A DNA stretch of 10,200 nucleotides from an uncultured Mycoplasma sp. GTDB lineage: Bacteria; Bacillota_I; Bacilli_A; RF39; UBA660. The stretch lies in the NCBI GenBank assembly GCA_905209745.1, contig CAJLUG010000021.1, positions 1-10,200 of the forward strand, given 5' to 3'. Shown one piece after another: positions 1 through 6,505 of this stretch. The position numbers and the translations under genes are program-made. Position 1 is the stretch's first letter; each line of letters opens with the position of its first letter. The notes beneath the pieces are model-generated. The model did not search any database. It saw only the letters and a program-made list of their open reading frames with translations, and was not told the DNA's origin.

Positions 1-974
1 TTTATGTTATCATTAGTACAGTAATCGCTACAAGTTAACCACCCTTTAATCACTGCTTTACGTCTTATAATATATGGCGGTATATTATTACCCTCTCTGA
101 TAAGAGTATGTAAATCTTGCTGAGTATTACTGCTATTAAAATCTGATGTTATAATACCTAATCTACTCATTAATTGATTAAAGTAATCTAACCATTCATC
201 AGCACTAACATCTGAGTTAGATAGGTCGGATATAGCATCTTTTATGGATGAGTATTTTGGTAGTGTATCATATTCATCTTCTTGATGACTAAATTCTATG
301 AACTTTCTATTTTTATACCTAGAATCTAATGATTCATAAGGCGTATCAATGGGTAATCTATTTGGGTCTCTATCTAATGAAGTAGGGCCATTATATTCTT
401 CTCCTCCACCATTTATTTCAAAAAATGTACCCAAAGATTCTCCAGTTACTTTTCTGCCCTGTGTATTTATAACTATTGATTGTGGTTTTTTATCAGGGCC
501 CATATTTCCAGAGGTAACTACTGGTACTTTCTCTTTTGAAAAATCAGAACTTACCTTAAAATTTAATATCTCCCCAGTACCACCATTCCATATATAGGTT
601 TTATATAATGGCTCATAAATCTTTTGGTTCCTTATTTCTACTGAACCATCAGGCCTACCATTCATAGTATATGGCCCATTTTTCATGGTTTCATTTACTA
701 TACCCAGTATTTGGTTAAACTTGTTATTATAAGTCCCTGTAATTATAGCCACATTACTGTGTACATCTACTACATTCACCAAATAGGCATCACCATCTTC
801 TAATGCTACAACTTGTGACTTATTGGTGGGGTCATATTTAAATACCTCTACTTTTTTAGGAGTACTATTACCACCATTTTTGTTATCAGCAAATTTAGCA
901 TTTTCTATATCAAAAAAAGCATTAGGTATATTGCCATAAGTTTGCTGCTCTACATTCTTATATATATAACTCAT
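1..974 (-). CDS. Probable baseplate hub protein (gp27/gpD-like), 3' end beyond the window
   Basis: An open frame of 324 codons starts at the ATG at 974 and runs off the left edge without a stop. The ATG overlaps the TGA of the preceding gene (ATGA), which indicates translational coupling and fixes the start. Residues 55-100 look like a mixed alpha/beta unit containing NKFNQILGIVNET. Around residues 119-143 there is IYEPLYKTYIWNGG followed by GEILNFKVSS, a pattern I associate with phage hub proteins, where a peptide/tube-like domain precedes a statement of nested beta strands. Residues 195-250 are polar and acidic, and residues 257-300 look helical. Its place after the tape measure, tube-initiator and LysM genes fits the baseplate hub that sits under the tube and carries the spike. 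I see no lysozyme or peptidase motif in the visible part. The hub assignment rests mainly on position and weak pattern resemblance, and another baseplate protein is possible. Confidence 0.5.
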   Translation of the reverse strand, partial: MSYIYKNVEQQTYGNIPNAFFDIENAKFADNKNGGNSTPKKVEVFKYDPTNKSQVVALEDGDAYLVNVVDVHSNVAIITGTYNNKFNQILGIVNETMKNGPYTMNGRPDGSVEIRNQKIYEPLYKTYIWNGGTGEILNFKVSSDFSKEKVPVVTSGNMGPDKKPQSIVINTQGRKVTGESLGTFFEINGGGEEYNGPTSLDRDPNRLPIDTPYESLDSRYKNRKFIEFSHQEDEYDTLPKYSSIKDAISDLSNSDVSADEWLDYFNQLMSRLGIITSDFNSSNTQQDLHTLIREGNNIPPYIIRRKAVIKGWLTCSDYCTNDNI

Positions 975-1519
975 TGTTGTTCAGTATTATCTTCATTTTT
1001 TTGATTAAATACGAAACCTTTAGTTACTTCAGTATGAGAACCCTTATAATCAACCAATACAGTGAATACAGCCTCTTTACCAACAAGAAGTTTTTTTAAG
1101 AGCTCTATATTTGTAGCAAAATTATCAGGAAATTCTGAAGGGGCATTCTTATATAAAATGGTTCTATCACTAAGTTTAAGGCTAATATCTACAGCTTGTG
1201 GTGTAAAGGATATCTCTCTGCCAGTTACCATTAAATTCCATAGAGGGCCATAAGTATAAGTACCATCTGGATATATCCAACCCCATTTTACCTTAATTGG
1301 TGAATATGGTCCAATCTCTCTACTATCTATTATAGAACCATTAGGTACTTTTAAGGTTATTTCTACTTCTTTGGTTTCACCTTCTTTTTGTTCAAAATTA
1401 AAGCTGGTAGCAAATACACTTAAAGGTATTCCAGATACCCTATCAATTAAAGGTTGACCACTACCATTAAATAATGCTACATAAGGAGTACCTACTCCAT
1501 CTGGTAAAATACTTGCCAT
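971..1519 (-). CDS. Baseplate hub-like N-terminal domain protein
   Basis: The product has 182 residues and is predicted to be mostly beta. Residues 37-58 (FATSFNFEQKEG, then KEVEITLKVP) resemble the opening strands of late-control gpD / gp27-type hubs, which typically read as an F-x-Y/F strand, an acidic turn and an E-I/V-T-L strand. Residues 73-80 (SPIKVKWGW) and 92-118 (PLWNLMVTGREISFTPQAVDI-type strands) continue the barrel. Residues 137-165 could form a helix plus two strands. The C-terminus is polar and acidic (QKNEDNTEQQ), as in a flexible tail. The gene starts 3 bases after the LysM gene stop, and its TGA overlaps the next ATG. I infer that it supplies the first barrel of the hub, with the rest in the following gene, or that it is a small wedge/hub adaptor. 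No catalytic motif is visible. Confidence 0.5.
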   Translation of the reverse strand: MASILPDGVGTPYVALFNGSGQPLIDRVSGIPLSVFATSFNFEQKEGETKEVEITLKVPNGSIIDSREIGPYSPIKVKWGWIYPDGTYTYGPLWNLMVTGREISFTPQAVDISLKLSDRTILYKNAPSEFPDNFATNIELLKKLLVGKEAVFTVLVDYKGSHTEVTKGFVFNQKNEDNTEQQ

Positions 1520-1522
1520 ATC

Positions 1523-1792
1523 CTAAGGTATATACAATTGAACCCCTTCATATATTTCAATGAAAGGGTTATAAATTGAATTAACATCAGCTATCCTATA
1601 CCATAAACCGGAATCTCCATAATATTTATATGCTATACTTTGTATAGTTTCCCCTTCAAGTACAGTATGAGTTTTAATATTTGGGTTATCCACTAAAGTA
1701 GGTAAAAATTCTTTTCTCTCTAGTGAAATATCTCCATCTTTATAGTCTATAATATAAGCATCTTTATAGGGGTTATTCTCTAGAATATTCAT
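1523..1792 (-). CDS. LysM-domain baseplate protein (gp53/XkdP-type)
   Basis: This 89-residue protein has one C-terminal LysM domain at about residues 40-89. It begins THTVLEGETIQSIAYKYYGD, continues GLWYRIADVN, and ends EIYEGVQLYIP. These are the usual LysM features: V-x-x-G-E-T-I, a Y-G-D turn before the second helix, W/Y-x-x-I-x-x-x-N, and a final G-x-x-L-x-I-P. The N-terminal 39 residues are acidic and unassigned. In contractile tails, small LysM proteins after the tape measure (PBSX XkdP, T4 gp53, Afp7-type adaptors) are structural parts of the baseplate and not secreted wall binders; no signal peptide is present, which agrees. Its ATG overlaps the TGA of the preceding gene by four bases. 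The gene ends in TAG and the next gene lies in the same frame one GAT codon later, so readthrough would fuse the two. Confidence 0.85.
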   Translation of the reverse strand: MNILENNPYKDAYIIDYKDGDISLERKEFLPTLVDNPNIKTHTVLEGETIQSIAYKYYGDSGLWYRIADVNSIYNPFIEIYEGVQLYIP

Positions 1793-2844
1793 TGCTGATA
1801 TCCATTTAGGTTAAACAATAATTCATTGGGTATTATATCTACATGACGTAGATTATTTTCAGTTACCCTTTGAAAAATTAATGATTGAGTGGCATAGGTA
1901 GGGTATAGTAAATTGTTAGTATATATATTGTTTGATTTTTTATCTAACCAAGTACCATCTTTTTGTAATATAGAAGTACCATAAACTGGTTCCTGACTTA
2001 CTGAATTAAAATTCTGTAAAGAGTAGCTAGCAGATTTTAATATAAACCTGTAATTGGAAAATATATCAGAATCTCCCCATACAATTTTTAATATAGGTGG
2101 TGAGGCTAAATAACCATCGGCTTTACTCCATGATTCTAACAATTTACATTTAGCTAATACATCTTCAGGTTTACCCTTTTGGTTAGCATACCATGATATA
2201 TCTATAGAAAATGTTTCATTACCCCCAGTATATATAGAATATGGGTTATTTCTACCCATAGAATTTACATCTACCCAATTACTACTTGTATTTATCTGTA
2301 TTTCATTAGGTCTATTTTGTAATTCTAGTATTTTATATGGGCTAGTGCTTATATTTATTATATATACTTTATTTACATTCTTATAAGTCTGGTAGGTAGT
2401 ATCCCTATCAGCTTTATTTATATTTGAATCAGTATAATCTACTGGTGTGCTTTTCCTTAATTTTATTGGTGATATTTGTGATGAGTCAGTACCTAACCCA
2501 CTAGTTGATTCAGGAGGTATATTTTCTCTATTGCTAGTATCTTTACCATTAATATTAGGCGATAATCTTTTTAATCCTATGGCAGCTACCCATAATTTAT
2601 TAGCATGGCTAGTAGTTACAGTTTGTGCCAATGAATCATCTAATACTGAATTTATTGCCTGAATAGCTTTACCTCTTAAACCACCAAATTTTAGTTCTTT
2701 TATCTCTTTTTCTACATCTACAGTACTACTGGTTATATTACTAAATTTGTAGTTAGTTGTATCTTGAATTGAAGAATTCCTTTTGGCTTCTAAAAGCTTA
2801 ACCCAAGGTTTAATATCTGAATTATTTTGTGATATGTTAGCCAT
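1789..2844 (-). CDS. CIS-tube-like baseplate/tube-initiator protein
   Basis: This protein has 351 residues. The N-terminal half (about 1-155) is polar and low in hydrophobic clusters except residues 52-95, and is rich in Asn, Ser and Thr, suggesting an extended arm. The C-terminal half (about 158-330) is beta-rich and carries the pattern seen in the contractile-injection-system tube/adaptor family (Afp7/Pvc7 N-terminal domain, XkdP-like). It shows RPNEIQINTSSNW (178-190), then GRNNP (197-201), IYTGGNETFSIDISWYA (204-220), and PPILKIVWGD (249-258). The family consensus has P-x-E-I, then S-x-x-W, G-R-x-x-P and a G-G-x-E-T-x-S strand, so this is a recognisable if unproven match. Such proteins connect tube to baseplate and often end in LysM; here the LysM is a separate gene immediately after. 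The gene starts 13 bases after the tape-measure stop. Confidence 0.6.
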   Translation of the reverse strand: MANISQNNSDIKPWVKLLEAKRNSSIQDTTNYKFSNITSSTVDVEKEIKELKFGGLRGKAIQAINSVLDDSLAQTVTTSHANKLWVAAIGLKRLSPNINGKDTSNRENIPPESTSGLGTDSSQISPIKLRKSTPVDYTDSNINKADRDTTYQTYKNVNKVYIINISTSPYKILELQNRPNEIQINTSSNWVDVNSMGRNNPYSIYTGGNETFSIDISWYANQKGKPEDVLAKCKLLESWSKADGYLASPPILKIVWGDSDIFSNYRFILKSASYSLQNFNSVSQEPVYGTSILQKDGTWLDKKSNNIYTNNLLYPTYATQSLIFQRVTENNLRHVDIIPNELLFNLNGYQQ

Positions 2845-2856
2845 AGTATTAAATTA

Positions 2857-4995
2857 TTATCTTACACCATTATTTTGGTTATTAACTTTCTCCAATTGGC
2901 TTAGGGCATCCTTGAGCTTTTTAGTGCTTATTACTTTACCAGTTTCAGAGTCTATAAGATTTACAGTAATACCATTACTAAGAGAATTAGCAAGTGATTT
3001 TAAAGCATTAGTAGCAGTAGCTAATTCTTCTGATATCCTTAGAGATTTCCTATTGGCAATTCTTTCTTGTTCAGTTTTATATTGCCCAGCAAGGGTTACT
3101 ACTGAATATGTATTTTTATCGGTGGATTCTTTGGATTTTTTAATCCAATCAATAAGTGATGGTAATAGCATACTTATACTCATTATACCAATACCTATTG
3201 GTCCACCAAACATACCTAAGGCACCTCTTAGACCACCCAAAGCAAATTTAGATACAGAACGTAAAATACTTGTACCTTTAAGGGCTGACCTAGCTGCTGA
3301 TGCACTACCATATTTCATTAGTAGTGACCTATTTCTAGCACTCCTATTATAGCCACCTGATAATGCTATCCGTTCAACATCTCTAGCCCATAGATATTTA
3401 TTTTGCCCATATTGTTTTAATATATCATCTACCTTATCTTCACCAAGATATCCATTGCTATTCCAACCTATTGACCTAAAATTGGTACCATTCCAAGCTA
3501 TACCACCTATTGTAGCACCTTGCTTTATCCTTTCTTTTAAGGCCTCAGCATTACCCATTTTAGCCTGGGTTTGTGCTACCTTTACCATATTTACATATTG
3601 TTGAGCAGATATAGTAGACTGTTTCCAACCGTGTATCATAAGGGCAAACATGTTACTACCTGTAACTAATGAATCAGTTTTTAACTGTAACATTTTAGCC
3701 CTAATAACACCCAAAGCTGTACCAAATAAACCCAGGGTAGTAACGGCTACTGTAGCCCCAGCTATGAACTTACCGAAAGGTGTAGCTACTATATCTCTTA
3801 TACCTGTTACTAAATCACCAATAGTATTAAATAAAGGTACTAATACTGGTGTTAATTGTTGAGCAAAAGTAGTTCTTAAGTTTTCAAATGAGTTTAATAG
3901 AGCATCAGTAGCACCGGCTAAACTAGCCATTCTTTTACCCATTACTTCTTCAGCAAATCCATGTGAATCATGGATTTTATCTAACAAATCATTGTACCTA
4001 TCAAGGTTATTCATTAAAGCTACTGCAGCACGGTTACCTCTTACACCAAATATACTAAGTAAAGTGGAGTTCATGTCAACTGGGCTCATGCCCCTCATAA
4101 CCATAGCATCTCTAATTTTCCCAATGATTAGAGAGAAGTCTATAAGTTCCCCCTTAGCATTTAGAAAATCACTTTTTGATAAACCCAATGTAGCTAATGT
4201 TCTAAACCCTTTATAATTTTCCTCTGATATGGATTTGTTTAGGTACCTTGCCATATTACCTATGGCAGTACCTGCCATAGAACCTTGTATACCTGCATCA
4301 CCAAGTACACCAATTAATGCAGCTACTTGGGGTAGATGCTGACCCAAGGTTACCATATCAGCACCAGCATATTTAATTGCCTCTGCTAAATCAGTCATTG
4401 ACATGTTAGCAGAAAGAGTGGCTTTAGTTAATTGGTCGCCCACTACTGTGGAAGCCTCAGAAGCCTCAATTCTAAACATTCTCATAATGTTAGTAATTAA
4501 GTCTGCTGCACCACCTTTACCAGCAAGCTCCATGCCAGTAGCACCAGCTACAAATGAAGCCCCCCTAATCATATTATTGATTTCCTCAGCAGTATTACCG
4601 GCCATTGCCAAGTATCTCATACCGGAGGCAATATCTACTGAACCAAACATAGTTTCCATACCTAATGATTGGGCAGTATCACTAAGTTTAGCTATTTGCT
4701 CTTCAGTAGCTTGGGTAATAGCACCAACGGTAGTCATAGTATCTATGAATATATTACCTTCTTCTATAACATTCCATAGACCCTTGGCCATACCCTCAAA
4801 TACATCTCTACCAGTAGTTAGCAAGATTTCTGCTGTTTGTAAATTAGCCATTACGGCCATTTTTGCCTCCCTATGTAAATTACGTATTTCTTTAGAGGCA
4901 GTTCTTGCTTCATTAGAAAACCTATCCTTTAATACTAAGGCTATACCTATTTGTAATTGGGTACCAGAAAGGCTACCGCTGGTTACTATTGCCAT
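2857..4995 (-). CDS. Phage tail tape measure protein
   Basis: The tape measure fills the tail tube, sets its length and is ejected ahead of the DNA. The product has 712 residues. Residues 83-255 match the TP901-type core: a TVGAITQATEEQIAKL helix, SLGMETMFGSVDIASGMRYLAMAG, then SFVAGATGMEL, the ANMSMTDLAEAIKYAG segment and AGIQGSMAGTAIGNMARYL. Helical repeats continue to about residue 400. Two glycine/hydrophobic segments at about 407-430 and 586-617 could insert in membrane during DNA entry. Residues 618-712 are polar and probably helical. It begins one base into the stop of the frameshifted chaperone frame, which supports this ATG. The TATTTAATTTTT box (plus strand, 5000-5011) lies just upstream. 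At roughly 1.5 angstrom per residue, the known tape-measure ruler relation, 712 residues suggest a tail near 100 nm (inference). No lytic domain is seen. Confidence 0.93.
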   Translation of the reverse strand: MAIVTSGSLSGTQLQIGIALVLKDRFSNEARTASKEIRNLHREAKMAVMANLQTAEILLTTGRDVFEGMAKGLWNVIEEGNIFIDTMTTVGAITQATEEQIAKLSDTAQSLGMETMFGSVDIASGMRYLAMAGNTAEEINNMIRGASFVAGATGMELAGKGGAADLITNIMRMFRIEASEASTVVGDQLTKATLSANMSMTDLAEAIKYAGADMVTLGQHLPQVAALIGVLGDAGIQGSMAGTAIGNMARYLNKSISEENYKGFRTLATLGLSKSDFLNAKGELIDFSLIIGKIRDAMVMRGMSPVDMNSTLLSIFGVRGNRAAVALMNNLDRYNDLLDKIHDSHGFAEEVMGKRMASLAGATDALLNSFENLRTTFAQQLTPVLVPLFNTIGDLVTGIRDIVATPFGKFIAGATVAVTTLGLFGTALGVIRAKMLQLKTDSLVTGSNMFALMIHGWKQSTISAQQYVNMVKVAQTQAKMGNAEALKERIKQGATIGGIAWNGTNFRSIGWNSNGYLGEDKVDDILKQYGQNKYLWARDVERIALSGGYNRSARNRSLLMKYGSASAARSALKGTSILRSVSKFALGGLRGALGMFGGPIGIGIMSISMLLPSLIDWIKKSKESTDKNTYSVVTLAGQYKTEQERIANRKSLRISEELATATNALKSLANSLSNGITVNLIDSETGKVISTKKLKDALSQLEKVNNQNNGVR

Positions 4996-5153
4996 TATTT
5001 ATTTAATTTTTGTAATTCTTCATAATAGGTTGTAGCATGTTTTATAAGCTTTAACCTGTGTCTTATTGGGAGATATAATAAAGTTTTATAATCTATGCCA
5101 ATTTTAGCATGGTGTAGATATACAAAATCATCATCTACATCTCCTCCGGATAG
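4995..5153 (-). CDS. Tail assembly chaperone C-terminal extension made by -1 frameshift
   Basis: This is a 52-codon frame with TAA at 4997-4995 that has no ATG, GTG or TTG start anywhere in it, so it is not an independent gene. It is in the -1 frame relative to the 259-residue chaperone and joins it at the slippery heptamer 5159-5153. Translation through the shift gives residues 1-254 of the chaperone plus this extension, 306 residues in all. The extension starts LSGGDVDDDFVYLHHAK, then has a helix with LLYLPIRHRLKLIKHA, and ends TYYEELQKLNK. In known systems (lambda gpGT, P2 E') the T-like part of the long form contacts the tape measure protein. Its position immediately before the tape-measure start, with one base of overlap, is exactly as in those systems. 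The short helical unit with a P-x-R-x-R element is typical in size, but I cannot name its family. Confidence 0.82.
   Translation of the reverse strand, partial: LSGGDVDDDFVYLHHAKIGIDYKTLLYLPIRHRLKLIKHATTYYEELQKLNK
5000..5011 (-). promoter_or_regulatory. A-rich translation-initiation box of the tape-measure gene
   Basis: This is the second copy of AAAAATTAAATA, ending four bases before the tape-measure ATG. It lies within the last codons of the chaperone long form, encoding its QKLNK end, so the match to the tube-gene box is partly constrained by coding. It supports the start at 4995. Confidence 0.4.
5113..5139 (-). other. Possible frameshift-stimulating stem-loop
   Basis: Thirteen bases after the slippery heptamer the minus strand reads TGTAGAT, then a 13-base loop, then ATCTACA, giving a perfect 7-bp stem with a possible further G-C pair beyond one mismatch. 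It spans the chaperone stop codon. The stem is AT-rich and further from the slip site than the usual 5-9 bases, so a stimulatory role is uncertain. A GGAGGAG run lies between slip site and stem (5147-5141). Confidence 0.35.
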
Positions 5154-5914
5154 AAAAAACCTTTTAGAGCCATTATACTTACTGTACTAGTAAGCTCTGG
5201 GTATTTTGGGTTATTTATAACCATGGTACCATCAAACAATGGGTCGGCCTCATTTACTGCACTTCTTATTTCTCTCATGTCTTTAACTGTAAATACATGA
5301 AAAGAAGATACTTTTTCCCATTTGCCATTTACTTGCAACTGTAAATTACGAGCTTCTAATTCCTTATTTTTAGTACGGGCCTCTACTGGGAGGTTAATGA
5401 TAAAAGATTCACCCTTTGCCGTAATAAGGTCAAATTTCACTAGTTTACCTGAAGTAAGGTTTATTTCTATATCTGTAAATTTACCTCCATTCGGGTAATA
5501 TGGTATAGCATAAGGTTTAGCCTCAATATCCTCAGGAGTGGGGAGTTCAGAATATTCAAATAAGAACTCATTTAGATTTTGTACATAAGTAATTACTCCA
5601 CCTTTATCTTTTCCCCAATCCCAAGTAAATTCCAATTCTTCACCAATTGAAAATATCCTTGAATTGATTAAGATAGCATATCTATCCAATGCCGGCATAT
5701 TATGGGCTTGTTCTAGAGTTAATTTTCTATTGGTAGTATAATTAGTATCTATAACTATACCAGCAATAAACTTTGAAAAGTTCATTAGATTTGCCGCATC
5801 AGCTGGGTTTGATATTACATCATCATCATTACCATTTTGCTCTCTTATGGTATATTGATAACCCGAAGGAGCTGTAAAGGTCATACTTTGACCTAAAATG
5901 TTTTCTGTTTCCAT
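5135..5914 (-). CDS. Tail assembly chaperone, short form (gpG-like)
   Basis: This 259-residue protein is encoded between the tail tube and tape-measure genes, the standard place for the tail assembly chaperone. Residues 1-27 form a short beta start (MTFTAPSGYQYTIREQNG). Residues 40-95 are helical. Residues 98-128 contain TWDWGKDKGG and NLNEFLFEYSE. Residues 145-190 form a beta sheet (FTDIEINLTSGKLVKFDLIT). Residues 209-232 include FTVKDMREIRSAVNEADPLFDG, a segment resembling myophage chaperone or gp26-like proteins, where dozens of residues later the protein ends. The last codons, GGT TTT TTC TAT, contain the slippery heptamer. Chaperones of this class bind the tape measure in the cytoplasm, and most molecules are the short form. 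The gene follows a strong terminator, so its transcription probably depends on readthrough. Sequence similarity alone would not prove the role; position plus frameshift makes it convincing. Confidence 0.8.
   Translation of the reverse strand: METENILGQSMTFTAPSGYQYTIREQNGNDDDVISNPADAANLMNFSKFIAGIVIDTNYTTNRKLTLEQAHNMPALDRYAILINSRIFSIGEELEFTWDWGKDKGGVITYVQNLNEFLFEYSELPTPEDIEAKPYAIPYYPNGGKFTDIEINLTSGKLVKFDLITAKGESFIINLPVEARTKNKELEARNLQLQVNGKWEKVSSFHVFTVKDMREIRSAVNEADPLFDGTMVINNPKYPELTSTVSIMALKGFFYPEEM
5153..5159 (-). other. Programmed -1 ribosomal frameshift site T TTT TTC
   Basis: On the minus strand the chaperone codons are GGT TTT TTC TAT, giving the canonical X XXY YYZ heptamer T TTT TTC. 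Both Phe tRNAs can re-pair with TTT TTT after slipping back one base. The zero frame stops at TAG (5137-5135), six codons after the TTC counting the stop. The -1 frame stays open for 52 codons to the tape-measure start. Confidence 0.82.
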
Positions 5915-5940
5915 AATTTTTTTGTGTTGAGTTGGTTATT

Positions 5941-5983
5941 AAAAAAACAATTGGGAGACCCAAATACATGAGCCTCCCAATCG
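5941..5983 (-). terminator. Rho-independent terminator after the tail tube gene
   Basis: In transcript orientation the arm at 5983-5970 (CGATTGGGAGGCTC) pairs with the arm at 5961-5948 (GGGTCTCCCAATTG) to make a stem of up to 14 bp, including three G-U pairs. The loop is 8 bases. Seven U residues follow directly (5947-5941). It starts 17 bases after the tube stop and ends 26 bases before the chaperone start, so it separates the abundant sheath/tube transcript from the low-copy genes. Confidence 0.9.
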
Positions 5984-5999
5984 ATAGTTAGAGAATTAT

Positions 6000-6488
6000 T
6001 TATAATTTTTCTATCAAGTCTACTGAGAAGTCTACTTGTTCTATAGTATTATCAGAACTTCCTCTTGACATTTCTTGTCCATTTATTCGGCATGGCCAAA
6101 CTCCTGTACAAATCCAAGTATTAAGAACTGATACACCATCTTCGGCTAACTCATTTACTATACAAATATCTTTATAATCTGTTGGTACTAAACCACCTTT
6201 TAATACCATACTTTGAACTGAATTCATCCAATCCCAAAGTAAAGTATCAGAACCACTTGTACTTTCCAATTTAGTAGCAGTAAGATTACCTATTGTAACT
6301 CTACCACCAGTTTTAACCTGAAAATTCAAATCACTATGTTCTACTTGTTCCACTGATACTTCCGGTAAAGTAACTGATTGGAATAACATAGGTGTTACTG
6401 GGTGTTTAGCAAAATTTATACTCCAAAGGAATTGCTTTCTTGGGTTTTTTACCACAGCACCAACAGTTATTTGTGTTCCTCTTGCCAT
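6000..6488 (-). CDS. Tail tube protein
   Basis: This protein has 162 residues, the usual size for a contractile-tail tube subunit of the T4 gp19 type, and stacks as hexameric rings inside the sheath. The pattern is typical. FLWSINFAKHPVTPMLFQSV (20-39) is followed by a V-E-V-E-type strand (45-56), GGRVTIGNLTATKL (61-74), and LLWDWMNSV (83-91). Further on come NTWICTGVWPCRINGQEM (123-140) and a final DNTIEQVDFSVDLIEK strand (146-161). The W-x-x-x-x-x-W-P-x-x-I element and the closing strand are the most diagnostic. The gene lies 15 bases after the sheath stop and ends 17 bases before a strong terminator, so sheath and tube should be the last genes of a high-level transcript. An A-rich tract sits five bases before the ATG in place of a Shine-Dalgarno sequence. 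Confidence 0.93.
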   Translation of the reverse strand: MARGTQITVGAVVKNPRKQFLWSINFAKHPVTPMLFQSVTLPEVSVEQVEHSDLNFQVKTGGRVTIGNLTATKLESTSGSDTLLWDWMNSVQSMVLKGGLVPTDYKDICIVNELAEDGVSVLNTWICTGVWPCRINGQEMSRGSSDNTIEQVDFSVDLIEKL

Positions 6489-6493
6489 GATTA

Positions 6494-6505
6494 TATTTAA
6501 TTTTT
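6494..6505 (-). promoter_or_regulatory. A-rich translation-initiation box of the tube gene
   Basis: The minus strand reads AAAAATTAAATA, five bases before the tube ATG. The identical 12-mer lies four bases before the tape-measure ATG, and a close relative lies upstream of the tail-completion gene. With no Shine-Dalgarno sequence visible at any start here, this fits the A-rich initiation regions known in Bacteroidota. Confidence 0.45.

Noticed and set aside
349..597. Plus-strand 82-codon frame near the left edge
   Set aside because: It is antisense to the continuous 324-codon minus-strand frame that starts by an ATGA overlap, and it has no recognisable protein features.
1523..1792. LysM gene as a secreted cell-wall hydrolase or endolysin
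   Set aside because: It has no signal peptide and no catalytic domain, and it sits among baseplate genes. A structural LysM is the better reading.
2783..3352. Plus-strand open frame of 189 codons, and another of 210 codons at 4403-5035
   Set aside because: Both lie antisense to the tape-measure gene, whose protein is clearly recognisable. Their hydrophobic, Leu/Ile/Pro-rich translations are typical antisense shadows.
4996..5134. Apparent non-coding gap that could hold a promoter or small RNA before the tape-measure gene
   Set aside because: It is fully explained as the -1 frame of the chaperone, which is open across the whole gap and ends on the tape-measure start.
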